A stretch of 64,000 bases of DNA from Flectonema sp. DT1601 (Eukaryota > Euglenozoa > Diplonemea > Diplonemida > Diplonemidae), in NCBI GenBank assembly GCA_964019425.1, contig OZ025831.1, positions 620,001 to 684,000 on the forward strand, written 5' to 3'. Numbering within the stretch: position 1 is the first letter of the stretch; the number at the start of each line of letters is the position of its first letter. Made by a program: the position numbers and the translations under genes. Below are positions 54,201 to 63,854 of the stretch, piece after piece. A model generated the notes under the pieces. The model ran no database searches, was not told the origin of the DNA, and saw only the letters and a program-made list of their open reading frames with translations.

Positions 54201-54831
54201 GTATGATTTTACGCAATCAGCGAAAATAATATTTAATTTAGATGAGGATTCGTATGCTTCAGGTTTCATATGGAGTGTTGATTCTACATCGAGCTATCCA
54301 GGAAAGCTATCTCGAATTGGGAATGGGGTTACAACTCCGACTACAGATTTTGTATTTAAAGGATCGAAGCCAACGGTTTTGACATTTGAGGCTACCCTCA
54401 GTAAATGGTTTGAAGTCTTGTATGAAAAAAGTAACACCGGAATGCATTTATCATTTCTAACAGTGAGTCGTGGATCAGAAATTCCAGTTGAGGATATTAA
54501 TATTGTTGGTGGTCTCTCGGTTGTGGTTGTCTTACTGAGGGCGGAGTATTTATGTACGGTCGTAAAATCAATTGATCACCTTCCTCTATTCATCGTTACT
54601 GTTCTTTTTGGTATATTTCCTGGTGTTATCTTCACTGGACGAGTTACTTTACAATTAATGGAAAGGTTTGGTTTCAGATTTGGTATTTATCATCCGTTGT
54701 ATCAACGTACTGATGAGTTAAATATTTCTGAACCCTGTGACGATGCCGATTCAAATGTCAGTGAGACTACTGTTGCTGCTGGTTCGGAGTATCCTGATTC
54801 TGTACCTCAGAAGAAACAATACCCATATTAA
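51293..54831 (+). CDS. kelch-repeat, Cys-rich multi-pass membrane protein
   Basis: Exons 51293-52518, 52581-53649 and 53719-54831 give 1135 residues. Signal peptide (MVVHVIIIAALVGFAT) then about ten kelch-type blades across exons 1 and 2 (KLCLIGGRSHGSNFADMWVF; NTFLFGGKGVTSFLNDLWRY; RIFFFGGRDSERDFSDVYIL). The first splice junction falls within the motif SGRYGHSA. A GCC2/GCC3-type Cys-rich region follows (NNCLPCPAGSYSS; NCTLCPAGTYNP), as in large protist surface proteins and ephrin receptors. Hydrophobic helices then begin at ISILTTVALIGCLASLVSIF, with another near LLSICVVAITTVVVGLMLF and two or more near the C-terminus. Likely a plasma-membrane receptor or adhesin. The second intron (69 bp, GTTTGT...AAACAG) is a multiple of three without stops, so its retention would add about 23 residues. 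Confidence 0.85.
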
Positions 54832-55046
54832 TTTATAATTGTCTGTTTTTTTGGTTTAATTTACACTTTGTTATTATTAATTACTTTTATTGATGATTGT
54901 TATTATTTGTTTTTATGTAAATTGGTTTTCCTTTTTTTTTATATTTTTTTATAAGAACCGGAAAAAACAAACGTAGCAATCACAGTTGATTATTGACTTT
55001 CTATTGTTTGTTTTTACAGTTTTATTTCTTTTTCAAATAGGAAATA

Positions 55047-55541
55047 ATGGCTTTCAGCCCACAAGATATTCCATCAGAAGTTAGTGAAGCTTGGCATGAA
55101 GTCTTTACGATGTTTGCTGAAGCAGAAGATGAGCTGAACATTAAAGATGTTGGTAAAGCAATTAGAGCTGGAGGACAATGTCCAACAAACGATCAACTGC
55201 AGTCAATGCTTGAGGACATCCAAGGAGAACCAGATGCTGATTACAATACCAGAATCTCATGGGCTCAGTTTGAAAGATTAATGGTAACTTGTATGAATGA
55301 ATTTAAAACTGAAATAGAACTACGAGAAGCACTTAGAACGTTTGATAAAGACCAGAGTGGATATATTCCCTTAACGGTACTGCGTTACTTTCTCACTACT
55401 GTTGGTGATTGTCTTGATCCTGAAGAAATGACCGATCTTATTAATGAAGCACAGTCATCAGGTAGTCTTGACTCTACTGGAATTAATTTATCGATAGATG
55501 AATTCGTTAAGCGAATAATGCCGTCACTTCCTGGACAATAG
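55047..55541 (+). CDS. EF-hand protein (calmodulin/centrin-like)
   Basis: 164 residues, four EF-hand-like helix-loop-helix units. Only the third loop is a textbook Ca2+ site (FDKDQSGYIPLTVLRYFLTT, D-x-D-x-S-G-Y-I); loops 1, 2 and 4 are degenerate (AEAEDELNIKDV; EPDADYNTRISWAQF; LDSTGINLSIDEF). That pattern, one strong site in a two-lobed protein, suits a regulatory light chain or centrin-like role more than calmodulin. The start is 6 nt after TTTTTCAAATAG (ending 55040). Partner unknown. Confidence 0.88.
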   Translation: MAFSPQDIPSEVSEAWHEVFTMFAEAEDELNIKDVGKAIRAGGQCPTNDQLQSMLEDIQGEPDADYNTRISWAQFERLMVTCMNEFKTEIELREALRTFDKDQSGYIPLTVLRYFLTTVGDCLDPEEMTDLINEAQSSGSLDSTGINLSIDEFVKRIMPSLPGQ

Positions 55542-55833
55542 TTCAAGCGGAGGGAGGGTAGAAAAAAAAAAAAATATATATATGCCAGAAATGGCTAAAT
55601 ACGTTTTGTTTTTTTTTTGTTTTGACCTACTTAAATAATTTTTTAACTCAACTCATTGAAAATTTTTATAATTATTATTTTTCATTTTATTTTTTTATCA
55701 GTTAACAAGACACAGAATGTAATCCGAATAGTCGATGTCTTAGTATTTTTTAATTTAATGATCTAAGGGGTACTTTTTATCATCTAATTCCCCTCCAGCT
55801 AAACAATCTACAAAACAACAAACGATTCACAAC

Positions 55834-58800
55834 ATGAGCATCACCAGAGATCCAGTTGCTGTTCTTCGAACTATAGATAAAATAATATTTGATCCGTTAT
55901 CTGTGTCAGCTCTAACTTGTTTGAAGAGATGCTCATCAGCATTGTCAACAGGTTTAACTAAAGTAGGAACAGTTTACAAAAAGGATGGTAAAAACATGCT
56001 TCTGGTTGTTAAAATGGAAGAAGGCAATCCTATTGTTGAAGAAGAACTAGACTTAAGTTCTATTAAGGTAAAGTCTCTGATTGACAACGTTAGTCAAACA
56101 GATCTATTCAGCAACGTTGATAGTTTTACGGAGGCTTTGAAAAGTGAACTGAATTCCTTTGGTATCAAACCCAACGAATACACGATTCGACTCCAAGACT
56201 CTGGAACGAAGTTCACCACACAAATGAAATCTGGTCAGGTAATATCAGCCTGTTTCTCTTTCGTTCAACCGACTTATTTTGATCTCTGCTGTCGACTAAA
56301 TGATAAACACGTCGTTCACTATTCTAACAGATCAGCAGGACCATTATCTCACTCTGGTGACAAGATGACTGCTAACCGACTTCTTCACACTCTGTCGTAC
56401 ACCAACAAGGATAACTCTATTGAGAGTGATCAAATTATCGTTCCATTCTTGACGGGATATAAACAAACTCCACTGAAGAAGTTTGAAAAACATCGTCCTG
56501 TTGTTGTTATTATGGATCACTTAAATAAAGAAATGATTGTAGTGAGAGTACCACTAGATGAAGCATCAGTTGGTGACCACACTTTATGTGCTCCAATAGT
56601 TGGAACCCTTCGAAGTAATGATGACGGTACTTCAACCATCTATTGGGCAGTGTTATTGACTGCATGTGTTGGTTCTGGTGCTGTTCCAAAGTTATCGACA
56701 GAGTCATACAGATCTTTAGAGCGTGCAAGATGTGCTGCTCCTGCACCTGATGATTTCTGTGTTGAAGAAAAAATGACACCAAAACACTGTGATTCTTACC
56801 AAGAACCTATTGTTACTGAATCTGATGAAAACATGAAGTGTTCTGAAGAGATTGATATATCTCAACCGAGAAAGTCTATCTTATGTCACACCTCTGATGT
56901 TGACACCTCGAGACTATCAGTAATATTCAAACAAGCAGGTGTCACTCTGAGTGAAGCTTTTGATCATCGAATTTCATTCGGAAGTTCTGCTCTGGTGTGT
57001 ACCCCTGATGGAGATCTCGATACGACATGTCATCCAGAAGACGCTGAGCATCCCTCATCAGAAGTAATCTTACCTTGTATTGTCCCTGGTACTTTAGAGG
57101 GTGGTCCGATATTAGCTGGAGGTACTGTTACAGAAGTACTGAAGGAGAATATAATTGAACATCTGTTCTCACAATGTTGTTCTGTTATTTCTGTTGTCAG
57201 CGATACGATGACTGATTCTGCAAGAGAGTCAAACCCACACATTAGAATTAATGGTGTCTTTATTGTTGTATGCAGTGGTAGCGCATCTTGGGCTGCAGAG
57301 AGTGCTGATGAAGAAGAAACAGACATCCGTGAGATGATTCTCGCTTCGAATATAAACGCAGCAACGGCACTTGCTGGTCCAAAATCACTTCTGTTGGCTT
57401 ACCTTCCACAACACAAAAAACTGTATACCCTTGATGGTGTTGGTATTCCAGGGCTGATTCAAGGCCCAGTCGAACCGCTGAAAGACTGCACACGTGAATT
57501 CTGCTCTAATTTAAAGTCGTTTTTAGCTTCAGTTCGAATCCCGTTGTCTGAAGGACCTCGCCCGTCAGTTGTCGTTGATGTTCGTGAGGCTAAGGTTGAT
57601 TTCATGAGTGAAGATCATGATATTAATTCTTTTAAGGATTTACTAATTCAACTACCTGTGTCAGACCTCGTAGATAATAAAACAGAAGTAATGGATTCTT
57701 TAGCCCAACTACGTAGACTCTACGATGACATAGAGCTAAAGAATTTCGCTGCTGCTGTAATTACTCCACTCCAACGAAGAATGTGTCCTCCGCAGTTCAA
57801 GTTAACTGAGGACGAAATGGCTGATTTAGATGGACTGTTTTCAGGACAAGCAAAAAAGACTGCTTCGTACCAAGAAGCTAGAGCAGAAGCAACCAATAAT
57901 AAGAAAGCTCTGAGATGGTTAGTTGACGCTTTGGGAAGTTTAGTGAGTGTCAGACGAAGTGGAACTATTGGTTTTAATATTCAAAAATTAGCAAAACAAC
58001 AAAAAGTTTCTGAAAATGTACAAGCAGCACTTTCCCTAACAATTGATTCTTTCACTGAACTCGTTGATGAGAATTGTATTGAGACTGGTGTTGTACTTCT
58101 CTCTCTTAGTAGAGATATTCTTAAAAAGTCTTTAAGTGCCGTGGCTGAAGGAGAGTTCATTTCGACGTTTCACAAATTCTATTCAGATGACCACCCGCTT
58201 GCGATAGTTGACACAGCGCAGTTTACTACTCTCTCAAATTTAACAAAATCTTGGTCAAAGCATCCTCTTAGCTTGCCTGCGGGTAAGGTTACACTCGGAT
58301 TCCCTTCCTGCAGTATTAAAGACGAACATGACTTATCATCAATCGGGTTACCTCTCATAGATAGGTTTGCAGAGATGCAAGATCCGTTCACATCAAATTG
58401 GTTTACGTACGCTGACTGGCAACCAATTGCAATGATGAGAGTTGTTATGAGAAACTCATTAGCAAATTCAGCCGTGTCTAGGAGTGTTGGAAAGATCGAA
58501 CCTGTATCAAAGCATCTTGGTTACTTATTAATAGCTATTCATTTGGAAACTATAAAAAGAATTTCGGAACTGCAAGCTTCTGATGACCAAACTGATAACA
58601 GTTACAATAAAATGCAACGTTCGTTATTCGGTTCTTTGATATGCACCTTGTCCAGCGGGTCTGGAGAACCACTTTGCAACGCTTTTAATTTGTTTGGAAA
58701 AAACAGAGTTCCTTCCATACCGAAAGAACACGAATGGCACGTCTATGCACAGCTAGCTCTACATTTCAAGCACACAGGTTGGCCTGAAAGACAATTCCAA

Positions 58801-60378
58801 TATAATATCGCTTGGCTTCTGATCCACTGGTTGAACGTAAAGTTACTCACTGAGGTCACTAACGCAATCCGTGGTAAGACTAGAGGTGGAAAAAGTCTTG
58901 AAAAATCAGAAAAGACAAAGGGTAAGATTGCCTTGATAGATGTAAACAAGCAGCCGTCTTCTAAAAATATCACAGTCGTGATAATTGGTGAGGATGACAT
59001 ATTTAAAAGAGAATTCTGTGCTGACAAGTTTAAGAACATTGAGACTACAGAGTCGGCAAGACGAGGATCAGTTCATTGCGATACTGCAGATGCCATCACG
59101 TACTTAGCAGCGCCAAACCTCAAGCAGGTTAGAAATACGAGGACTATCTTATCGTACGCTGATGTTGCTGTAGTCCTTTCAAAAGATGGAACAATCCCTC
59201 ACGGGTTTATGTTAGAACTTAATAGTCTGGGTCTTCTTAACGATGCTATAGTTGTGGTTAAAGGATCTCCTACTTCAAAAAAACTCGACGAATCGGAATT
59301 GAACCAACGCACCATTTCAGACGATACACCGCTAGCTACAATATCACAAATCGTGAAGGAACAATATGGTATTTTAAATGTAGATGAAGTGATGTCCAAT
59401 AACGATAAGACAAGTAGTGATAACTTTGCTGCTCAGGTGTTCCGAATTTTTCCAAAAGTAAAAGGTATCGAGGATCCGGTATTCGCATTAAAGATTATTC
59501 AAGGATCACTACTGGTTAACGATGAAGTAACTTTCTTACAAACATCTGAGAAGAAACCTGTCAACGGCACCATTAAGTCAGTAAGATCGTACCCAACTGG
59601 ATCGCTATTACCAACCACCACTCGAATGGTGGTTGGTGACTTCGTCACGTGTCAAATAAAGCTTCAAGACGGTGAAAACCAGCCTCTGACGGGTAGTTTT
59701 GTCACTCTTTCAACGACCCAGAATAAAACCACAGACCTTATCCAAGTATCAGTATCTAAAGTTGGTGGTAAAAAGTGGCTTGGAAAGGGAGCTCACGTGA
59801 TAGCTGTTGTTGGAGGCATCGCAGCAGAATTAGAGATTGAGGCAGTCTTTGAAGAGAAGACTGGACGCAGGTTAGTTAATTTATCATCACCTCTCGAGGG
59901 GGTTACAATGGCTGTCGGGTTCTCAAAGGAATGCGGACCTCTTTCAAGCATTAGAATCTACTCATCGTCTAATACTTTAGTAATGATTGGAACAGTTCTG
60001 CGACTACCAACTGATGCTAGTAGTGAGTTAGTATCATCATCACCATCTGAGAATATCTCACATGCCAAACTTTCACTTCCACCTGCGTATGAGAATATTG
60101 TCTTGGGTCAGCTGGTGCATGGAATTGTTTCACATCCGAAGATCATTTCGTATGCTCGTAAATCTATCTTAACCCCAAAGATTGCATCTGCGGTATCGAA
60201 ATCACTTTTAGTTACAAAACCACCACCACTAAGCGTGATAACGACTTTGTGTAACGTGGCTTTTGGCATCCAGCAATCTGAAATTGGTAAATTTCTTCTC
60301 AAGTACGCTACCAAATTAATTGAAGATGGTAGTTCTGAGGAGAGTGAACATAAAATACTCTCTGCAATGTTCTCGTAA
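55834..60378 (+). CDS. giant protein with C-terminal eEF1A-like pseudo-GTPase
   Basis: 1514 residues, intronless. The first 1040 residues are unrecognised, mixed alpha/beta, no membrane helix or signal peptide. From about 1045 to 1390 the chain follows elongation factor 1A in order: a degenerate P-loop VVIIGEDDIFKRE (G1052, D1055 and K1058 keep the places of G-H-V-D-x-G-K), ARRGSVHCD (1075-1083) for the R-G-I-T-I-D switch I, APNLKQVRNTRTILSYADVA (1093-1112) for the APGH...ADCA segment, SKDGTIPHGFMLELNSLGLL for the helix after it, then KGSPTSKK where NKMD is expected. Beta-barrel-like domains II (FRIFPKVKGIEDPVFALKII, IKSVRSYPTG) and III (EEKTGRRLVNLSS, PLSSIRIYSSSN) follow. Nucleotide-binding residues are lost, so a non-GTPase structural role is inferred. 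Translation or tRNA-related function is possible but unproven. Confidence 0.75.
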   Translation: MSITRDPVAVLRTIDKIIFDPLSVSALTCLKRCSSALSTGLTKVGTVYKKDGKNMLLVVKMEEGNPIVEEELDLSSIKVKSLIDNVSQTDLFSNVDSFTEALKSELNSFGIKPNEYTIRLQDSGTKFTTQMKSGQVISACFSFVQPTYFDLCCRLNDKHVVHYSNRSAGPLSHSGDKMTANRLLHTLSYTNKDNSIESDQIIVPFLTGYKQTPLKKFEKHRPVVVIMDHLNKEMIVVRVPLDEASVGDHTLCAPIVGTLRSNDDGTSTIYWAVLLTACVGSGAVPKLSTESYRSLERARCAAPAPDDFCVEEKMTPKHCDSYQEPIVTESDENMKCSEEIDISQPRKSILCHTSDVDTSRLSVIFKQAGVTLSEAFDHRISFGSSALVCTPDGDLDTTCHPEDAEHPSSEVILPCIVPGTLEGGPILAGGTVTEVLKENIIEHLFSQCCSVISVVSDTMTDSARESNPHIRINGVFIVVCSGSASWAAESADEEETDIREMILASNINAATALAGPKSLLLAYLPQHKKLYTLDGVGIPGLIQGPVEPLKDCTREFCSNLKSFLASVRIPLSEGPRPSVVVDVREAKVDFMSEDHDINSFKDLLIQLPVSDLVDNKTEVMDSLAQLRRLYDDIELKNFAAAVITPLQRRMCPPQFKLTEDEMADLDGLFSGQAKKTASYQEARAEATNNKKALRWLVDALGSLVSVRRSGTIGFNIQKLAKQQKVSENVQAALSLTIDSFTELVDENCIETGVVLLSLSRDILKKSLSAVAEGEFISTFHKFYSDDHPLAIVDTAQFTTLSNLTKSWSKHPLSLPAGKVTLGFPSCSIKDEHDLSSIGLPLIDRFAEMQDPFTSNWFTYADWQPIAMMRVVMRNSLANSAVSRSVGKIEPVSKHLGYLLIAIHLETIKRISELQASDDQTDNSYNKMQRSLFGSLICTLSSGSGEPLCNAFNLFGKNRVPSIPKEHEWHVYAQLALHFKHTGWPERQFQYNIAWLLIHWLNVKLLTEVTNAIRGKTRGGKSLEKSEKTKGKIALIDVNKQPSSKNITVVIIGEDDIFKREFCADKFKNIETTESARRGSVHCDTADAITYLAAPNLKQVRNTRTILSYADVAVVLSKDGTIPHGFMLELNSLGLLNDAIVVVKGSPTSKKLDESELNQRTISDDTPLATISQIVKEQYGILNVDEVMSNNDKTSSDNFAAQVFRIFPKVKGIEDPVFALKIIQGSLLVNDEVTFLQTSEKKPVNGTIKSVRSYPTGSLLPTTTRMVVGDFVTCQIKLQDGENQPLTGSFVTLSTTQNKTTDLIQVSVSKVGGKKWLGKGAHVIAVVGGIAAELEIEAVFEEKTGRRLVNLSSPLEGVTMAVGFSKECGPLSSIRIYSSSNTLVMIGTVLRLPTDASSELVSSSPSENISHAKLSLPPAYENIVLGQLVHGIVSHPKIISYARKSILTPKIASAVSKSLLVTKPPPLSVITTLCNVAFGIQQSEIGKFLLKYATKLIEDGSSEESEHKILSAMFS

Positions 60379-60834
60379 AATATTTATTTTGATATTCTCA
60401 ATTCCATTTCGGGAATTGTTTGTTTTACTTGTTCTTCATTTCCTTTCAGAAAATATCTTTTTTTATTTTCATTTATTATTTTCACAACCAACCAGAAAAC
60501 CCTTTCCTCTGGTGGCTGGTGACGTATTGAAAGCTGCATCCACAACACCTAACCTATCTTATGCGTGCGGCTTTTCCCCTTTCTCGATCTTCTTATCGAC
60601 GACATTTTCGGGTCAGTAAACGATAGTTTTCATTTTTCCAATTTTATGTTTTCTTTTTTTTTTTTCTAAACGTAACTTACTTGATATTAATTTCGTATTA
60701 AAATCTGAAGGTCGTCAACGTTTTCTCTCCCTCTTTTTTAATTTTTTTATGAACTATTTATTGTATCGTAAAATAAGATGACGAAAAGTACTTTTCTTTC
60801 TCTTTACAGACACTGATGTTAATGAACTGCAAAG
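60379..60834. other. intergenic
   Basis: AT-rich spacer with a homopolymer-free patch (60490-60620) that has an open frame but no start codon. A strong acceptor-like TTTCTCTTTACAG ends at 60809, 25 nt before the next ATG. Confidence 0.45.
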
Positions 60835-63498
60835 ATGATGACCGAGGAAGAAAAAGTTACGACTTATCGAGTTGGAATCGACGTCATGCAAGCCTGTGGT
60901 TTAGAACATCGTAAAGGTGGTGGTGCGACAGTTCTCTCTGTTGAGTGTTTTGGAAATACCGAACGAGTTCCAATCCGTGGAGATAGTTTTGATTCATTTT
61001 TTGTGTTTTTGGTAATTGTAGATAGAAGCAGGACTAAGGAATATTTAACAATCAAAGTACTCGATTTACCTAAAAATGAAACAACAAAAACTGACACGTC
61101 CTACAACAGAATAGTACCCTCAGCAATGAACACATCACTAGTAGGACAATATCAGTTTGATATAGAACAGGTACACTCTTCATGTAGTAAGAATGGATCA
61201 TGGTGTCTACTTACAAGACCTGACTCTGATTTATGTACTGGTTGGTTGAAGTGTCACATCAGAGTGTCTTTAGAACAAGAAAACTTACCTAATAGTAATA
61301 TTCATATATCTTCTCCGTTACCAGTTGTTTTATTAAGTTATCCGGGAGGTTATGAAAGGGCTTTTGATTTAATAATTCATGTTGACATATGGAAAGCTGA
61401 GGGTTTTACTAAGCAATCACTCAACAAGAGTATTCCAGTGTCAATGGGTATTAGAGTTGGTAGTGGTAAATTCTCTCACACAGAACCACACAGATCATCT
61501 CTTAACAGTGGTTGGTGTGTCAGGCTATCAATATGTTTACAACTACCCCACCCTTGTGATCTCCTAGAGATGATTGTCTGGTCAAGTAAAGTCGGAGGCA
61601 TGTCCAACGCCGCTCGACGATACTTACCCTTGTCTGAAGCTTCGCAATTTCCAAAATGGGTGGATTTTTATTCTGTGAGGGATTCGAACCCATGCAACCG
61701 AGATTCCCATGCTGGTAGGATGCTTCTGTCTTTCGAAGTTGAAAAGATTTCTCTCTCACCCGCAAGAGTTGAAAAAAGACAATTTATACTTCCCTGGTGT
61801 GAAGTAATGTTGTACTTACCTGTGAGTGATTTAAGGAAGATGATGATAGTATCTAAACACACTCATGAGGTTTTAATGTCAGTGAAGAGTTTAAGAGATT
61901 TTATATTGCATCCTCGAGTAACGTCACAGCCATTGTTACCACCACCTCCATCTGACAGTACTTCATACTCTTTGAGAGTTGATTTATATGATGCTTGTGG
62001 ATTAGAGTGTTTGATAAAACAATATAATTCTGAGATCGCAACACCAATGAGTAAGCCTCCATTAGTATACGCAGAACTGTCATGGGGTGGTGTTCGTGCC
62101 TGGACTACTACCTTACCAGCAGCAACAGCATCATGGAATGAACAACTAACTGAGTTGTCACTTGAGCTACCAGTTCGTTATGAAGACATGCCAACTCTAT
62201 TTCTAAAAGTAATTCAAGTCAAGACTCCATCATGTGTTACAATTGGTCAATTGTTAATAGAACCTCGTCGGCTACTACAAAATCCAATCTCTTCTTCTAT
62301 TAAATGGTATCGACTCTCTCCTCATGAACCTGCTTTTCTACAAGCGTCTTTACTACTCCGTCAGACATCACAACTTCCAATTCCTCGACCACCTGTTATG
62401 AAGTTTAATAAAATAAAATATCAAGCGAGAGTTCATGTCTGGTTTGTTAGGGGGATTGTTCAACAGAGGAACAGACCAATGGAAGTAGAAGTTCAATGTG
62501 GGAAAGAAGTCGCATCGAGTAAAGCTAAGAAAGGAGTTCGAGTTCCGACATGGAACAAGACTATTTCATTATCAATATGTATATTAGAACCACAAGCAGT
62601 TGGTAGTGTTAAAAACTCTGATTGGAGAACCAGGATAGCTGAATGTGTTCGAGGTGAAGCTCAAAGAAGAGAAGCTGTTGGATTAGAGACAGTTGGGTTA
62701 TTAAACATTACAATAAAAACTGATAATTCAATTAAGGGGATGACATCAATCCCATTAAATCATCAAATGGTTGTTAGAGACGGTAGCATGTTTGGTGATG
62801 TTTCCGCGTCATATTCTCCTAGAAGACCTACTTGGGTGTCTGTTGGAACTGATTGTTCTGTTTTAATATCGGTTGATATTCTTCACCCAGATCTATCTCG
62901 ATTTCATCCAACTTCTGCACATCCTCTGCGTGCTACTGTCAGGCAGAAATTAGTTCTTTCTGCTGTAATCGCAAACCTTCAGTTGTATTGTGCCCCTTGT
63001 GGTTTCATAGAGGGTTCACCAATAACAGTTATCTTATCAATTGGTCGTCATCAGATATGTGTTGAGGCGCTGTCATGTACCACATTTGAGAGTTTCTTAA
63101 CGTCTCCATTTGTAGCAGTGTTTCCGTATGCCTGTCCAGAAGATAGTTTGTTTGATTTGTTATTCCTCGTTGAGATCAGAAGTGGTAGCGGTACCAATGA
63201 CTTAGTTCTGGGATCGTTCTCTGCTCCTATCGGAGAGCTCCTGCAGACGGATGATAAGTTATCATCATCACCAAAAGGAATACCTGTTATGTTCTCAGAT
63301 GTAATACAAAACACAAGACGAATTCCTCCTTCTAATTGGAAACCACCTGAAACCTTCCCACTTCATACTTTATCTCATAGTTGTCGATCAGGTGTTCATC
63401 CAGGTACAAATCAATTATTAGATAAAACTTCTACAAGAGAGGCTGGTTCATTTAGAGCCACGTGGGTACTGCGACCATATAGTACTGACAGCGTGTAG
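60835..63498 (+). CDS. multi-C2 protein with F-box-like insert
   Basis: 887 residues, intronless. At least four segments look like C2-type beta sandwiches by their first strands: YRVGIDVMQACGLEH (11-25), FDLIIHVDIWKAEGF (about 179-193), SLRVDLYDACGLECL (about 380-394) and YQARVHVWFVRGIVQQ (about 525-540), with a fifth near QKLVLSAVIANLQLY. The spacing and strand pattern recall ferlins or other tandem-C2 membrane-trafficking proteins, but no membrane anchor is present. Residues about 318-350 (LPWCEVMLYLPVSDLRKMMI then VSKHTHEVL) resemble an F-box between C2 units. Ca2+-binding aspartates are not obvious, so Ca2+-independent lipid or protein binding is likelier. Domain calls are from pattern only. 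Confidence 0.65.
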   Translation: MMTEEEKVTTYRVGIDVMQACGLEHRKGGGATVLSVECFGNTERVPIRGDSFDSFFVFLVIVDRSRTKEYLTIKVLDLPKNETTKTDTSYNRIVPSAMNTSLVGQYQFDIEQVHSSCSKNGSWCLLTRPDSDLCTGWLKCHIRVSLEQENLPNSNIHISSPLPVVLLSYPGGYERAFDLIIHVDIWKAEGFTKQSLNKSIPVSMGIRVGSGKFSHTEPHRSSLNSGWCVRLSICLQLPHPCDLLEMIVWSSKVGGMSNAARRYLPLSEASQFPKWVDFYSVRDSNPCNRDSHAGRMLLSFEVEKISLSPARVEKRQFILPWCEVMLYLPVSDLRKMMIVSKHTHEVLMSVKSLRDFILHPRVTSQPLLPPPPSDSTSYSLRVDLYDACGLECLIKQYNSEIATPMSKPPLVYAELSWGGVRAWTTTLPAATASWNEQLTELSLELPVRYEDMPTLFLKVIQVKTPSCVTIGQLLIEPRRLLQNPISSSIKWYRLSPHEPAFLQASLLLRQTSQLPIPRPPVMKFNKIKYQARVHVWFVRGIVQQRNRPMEVEVQCGKEVASSKAKKGVRVPTWNKTISLSICILEPQAVGSVKNSDWRTRIAECVRGEAQRREAVGLETVGLLNITIKTDNSIKGMTSIPLNHQMVVRDGSMFGDVSASYSPRRPTWVSVGTDCSVLISVDILHPDLSRFHPTSAHPLRATVRQKLVLSAVIANLQLYCAPCGFIEGSPITVILSIGRHQICVEALSCTTFESFLTSPFVAVFPYACPEDSLFDLLFLVEIRSGSGTNDLVLGSFSAPIGELLQTDDKLSSSPKGIPVMFSDVIQNTRRIPPSNWKPPETFPLHTLSHSCRSGVHPGTNQLLDKTSTREAGSFRATWVLRPYSTDSV

Positions 63499-63854
63499 TG
63501 AGTACCAATGATGTGGAAGACATTGTCATAATTACATATGAATCGCATTTAAAAAATAAAAAGAAAACGAGAGGGATGAAGCTTACACTTACATACGTTA
63601 TTAACAGAGATTTATTTATTCTGTTTTTGTGTCCTTGGGCTTATTACACGCTGGATTCTGTTTTTTTTTGTTTTTTTTTTTTGTTGTTCTTCTCGTCCTG
63701 TTCTCGTAAGATTTTACCAAAAAAAAAAAAAAAAAAAAAAAAAGGAAATCTCTTTTCCATTGCGCAACGTTAATTTAGGATTATTTTAGAAATAAAATAA
63801 AATAAAAATGAAAATTATCTTCTCAGATCCACCTGCTTATATTACTACACAAAG
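63499..63854. other. intergenic with poly-A
   Basis: T-runs at about 63662-63681 and a 24-nt A-run at 63720-63743. ATG 63808 opens a 16-codon frame overlapping the next start codon, but it lies before the acceptor-like ATTATCTTCTCAG (ending 63826) and would be absent from a spliced leader. Confidence 0.5.

Noticed and set aside
60490-60620. Open stretch PLVAGDVLKAASTTPNLSYA between the eEF1A-like and C2 genes
   Set aside because: No start codon in reach and no way to join it in frame to either neighbour; probably untranslated sequence.
61669-61740. Reverse-strand tRNA-like B box (GGGTTCGAATCCC) in the multi-C2 gene
   Set aside because: The T-arm pairs for only about three bases, no acceptor stem or anticodon arm can be drawn, and the frame reads through as protein (SVRDSNPCNRDSHAG).
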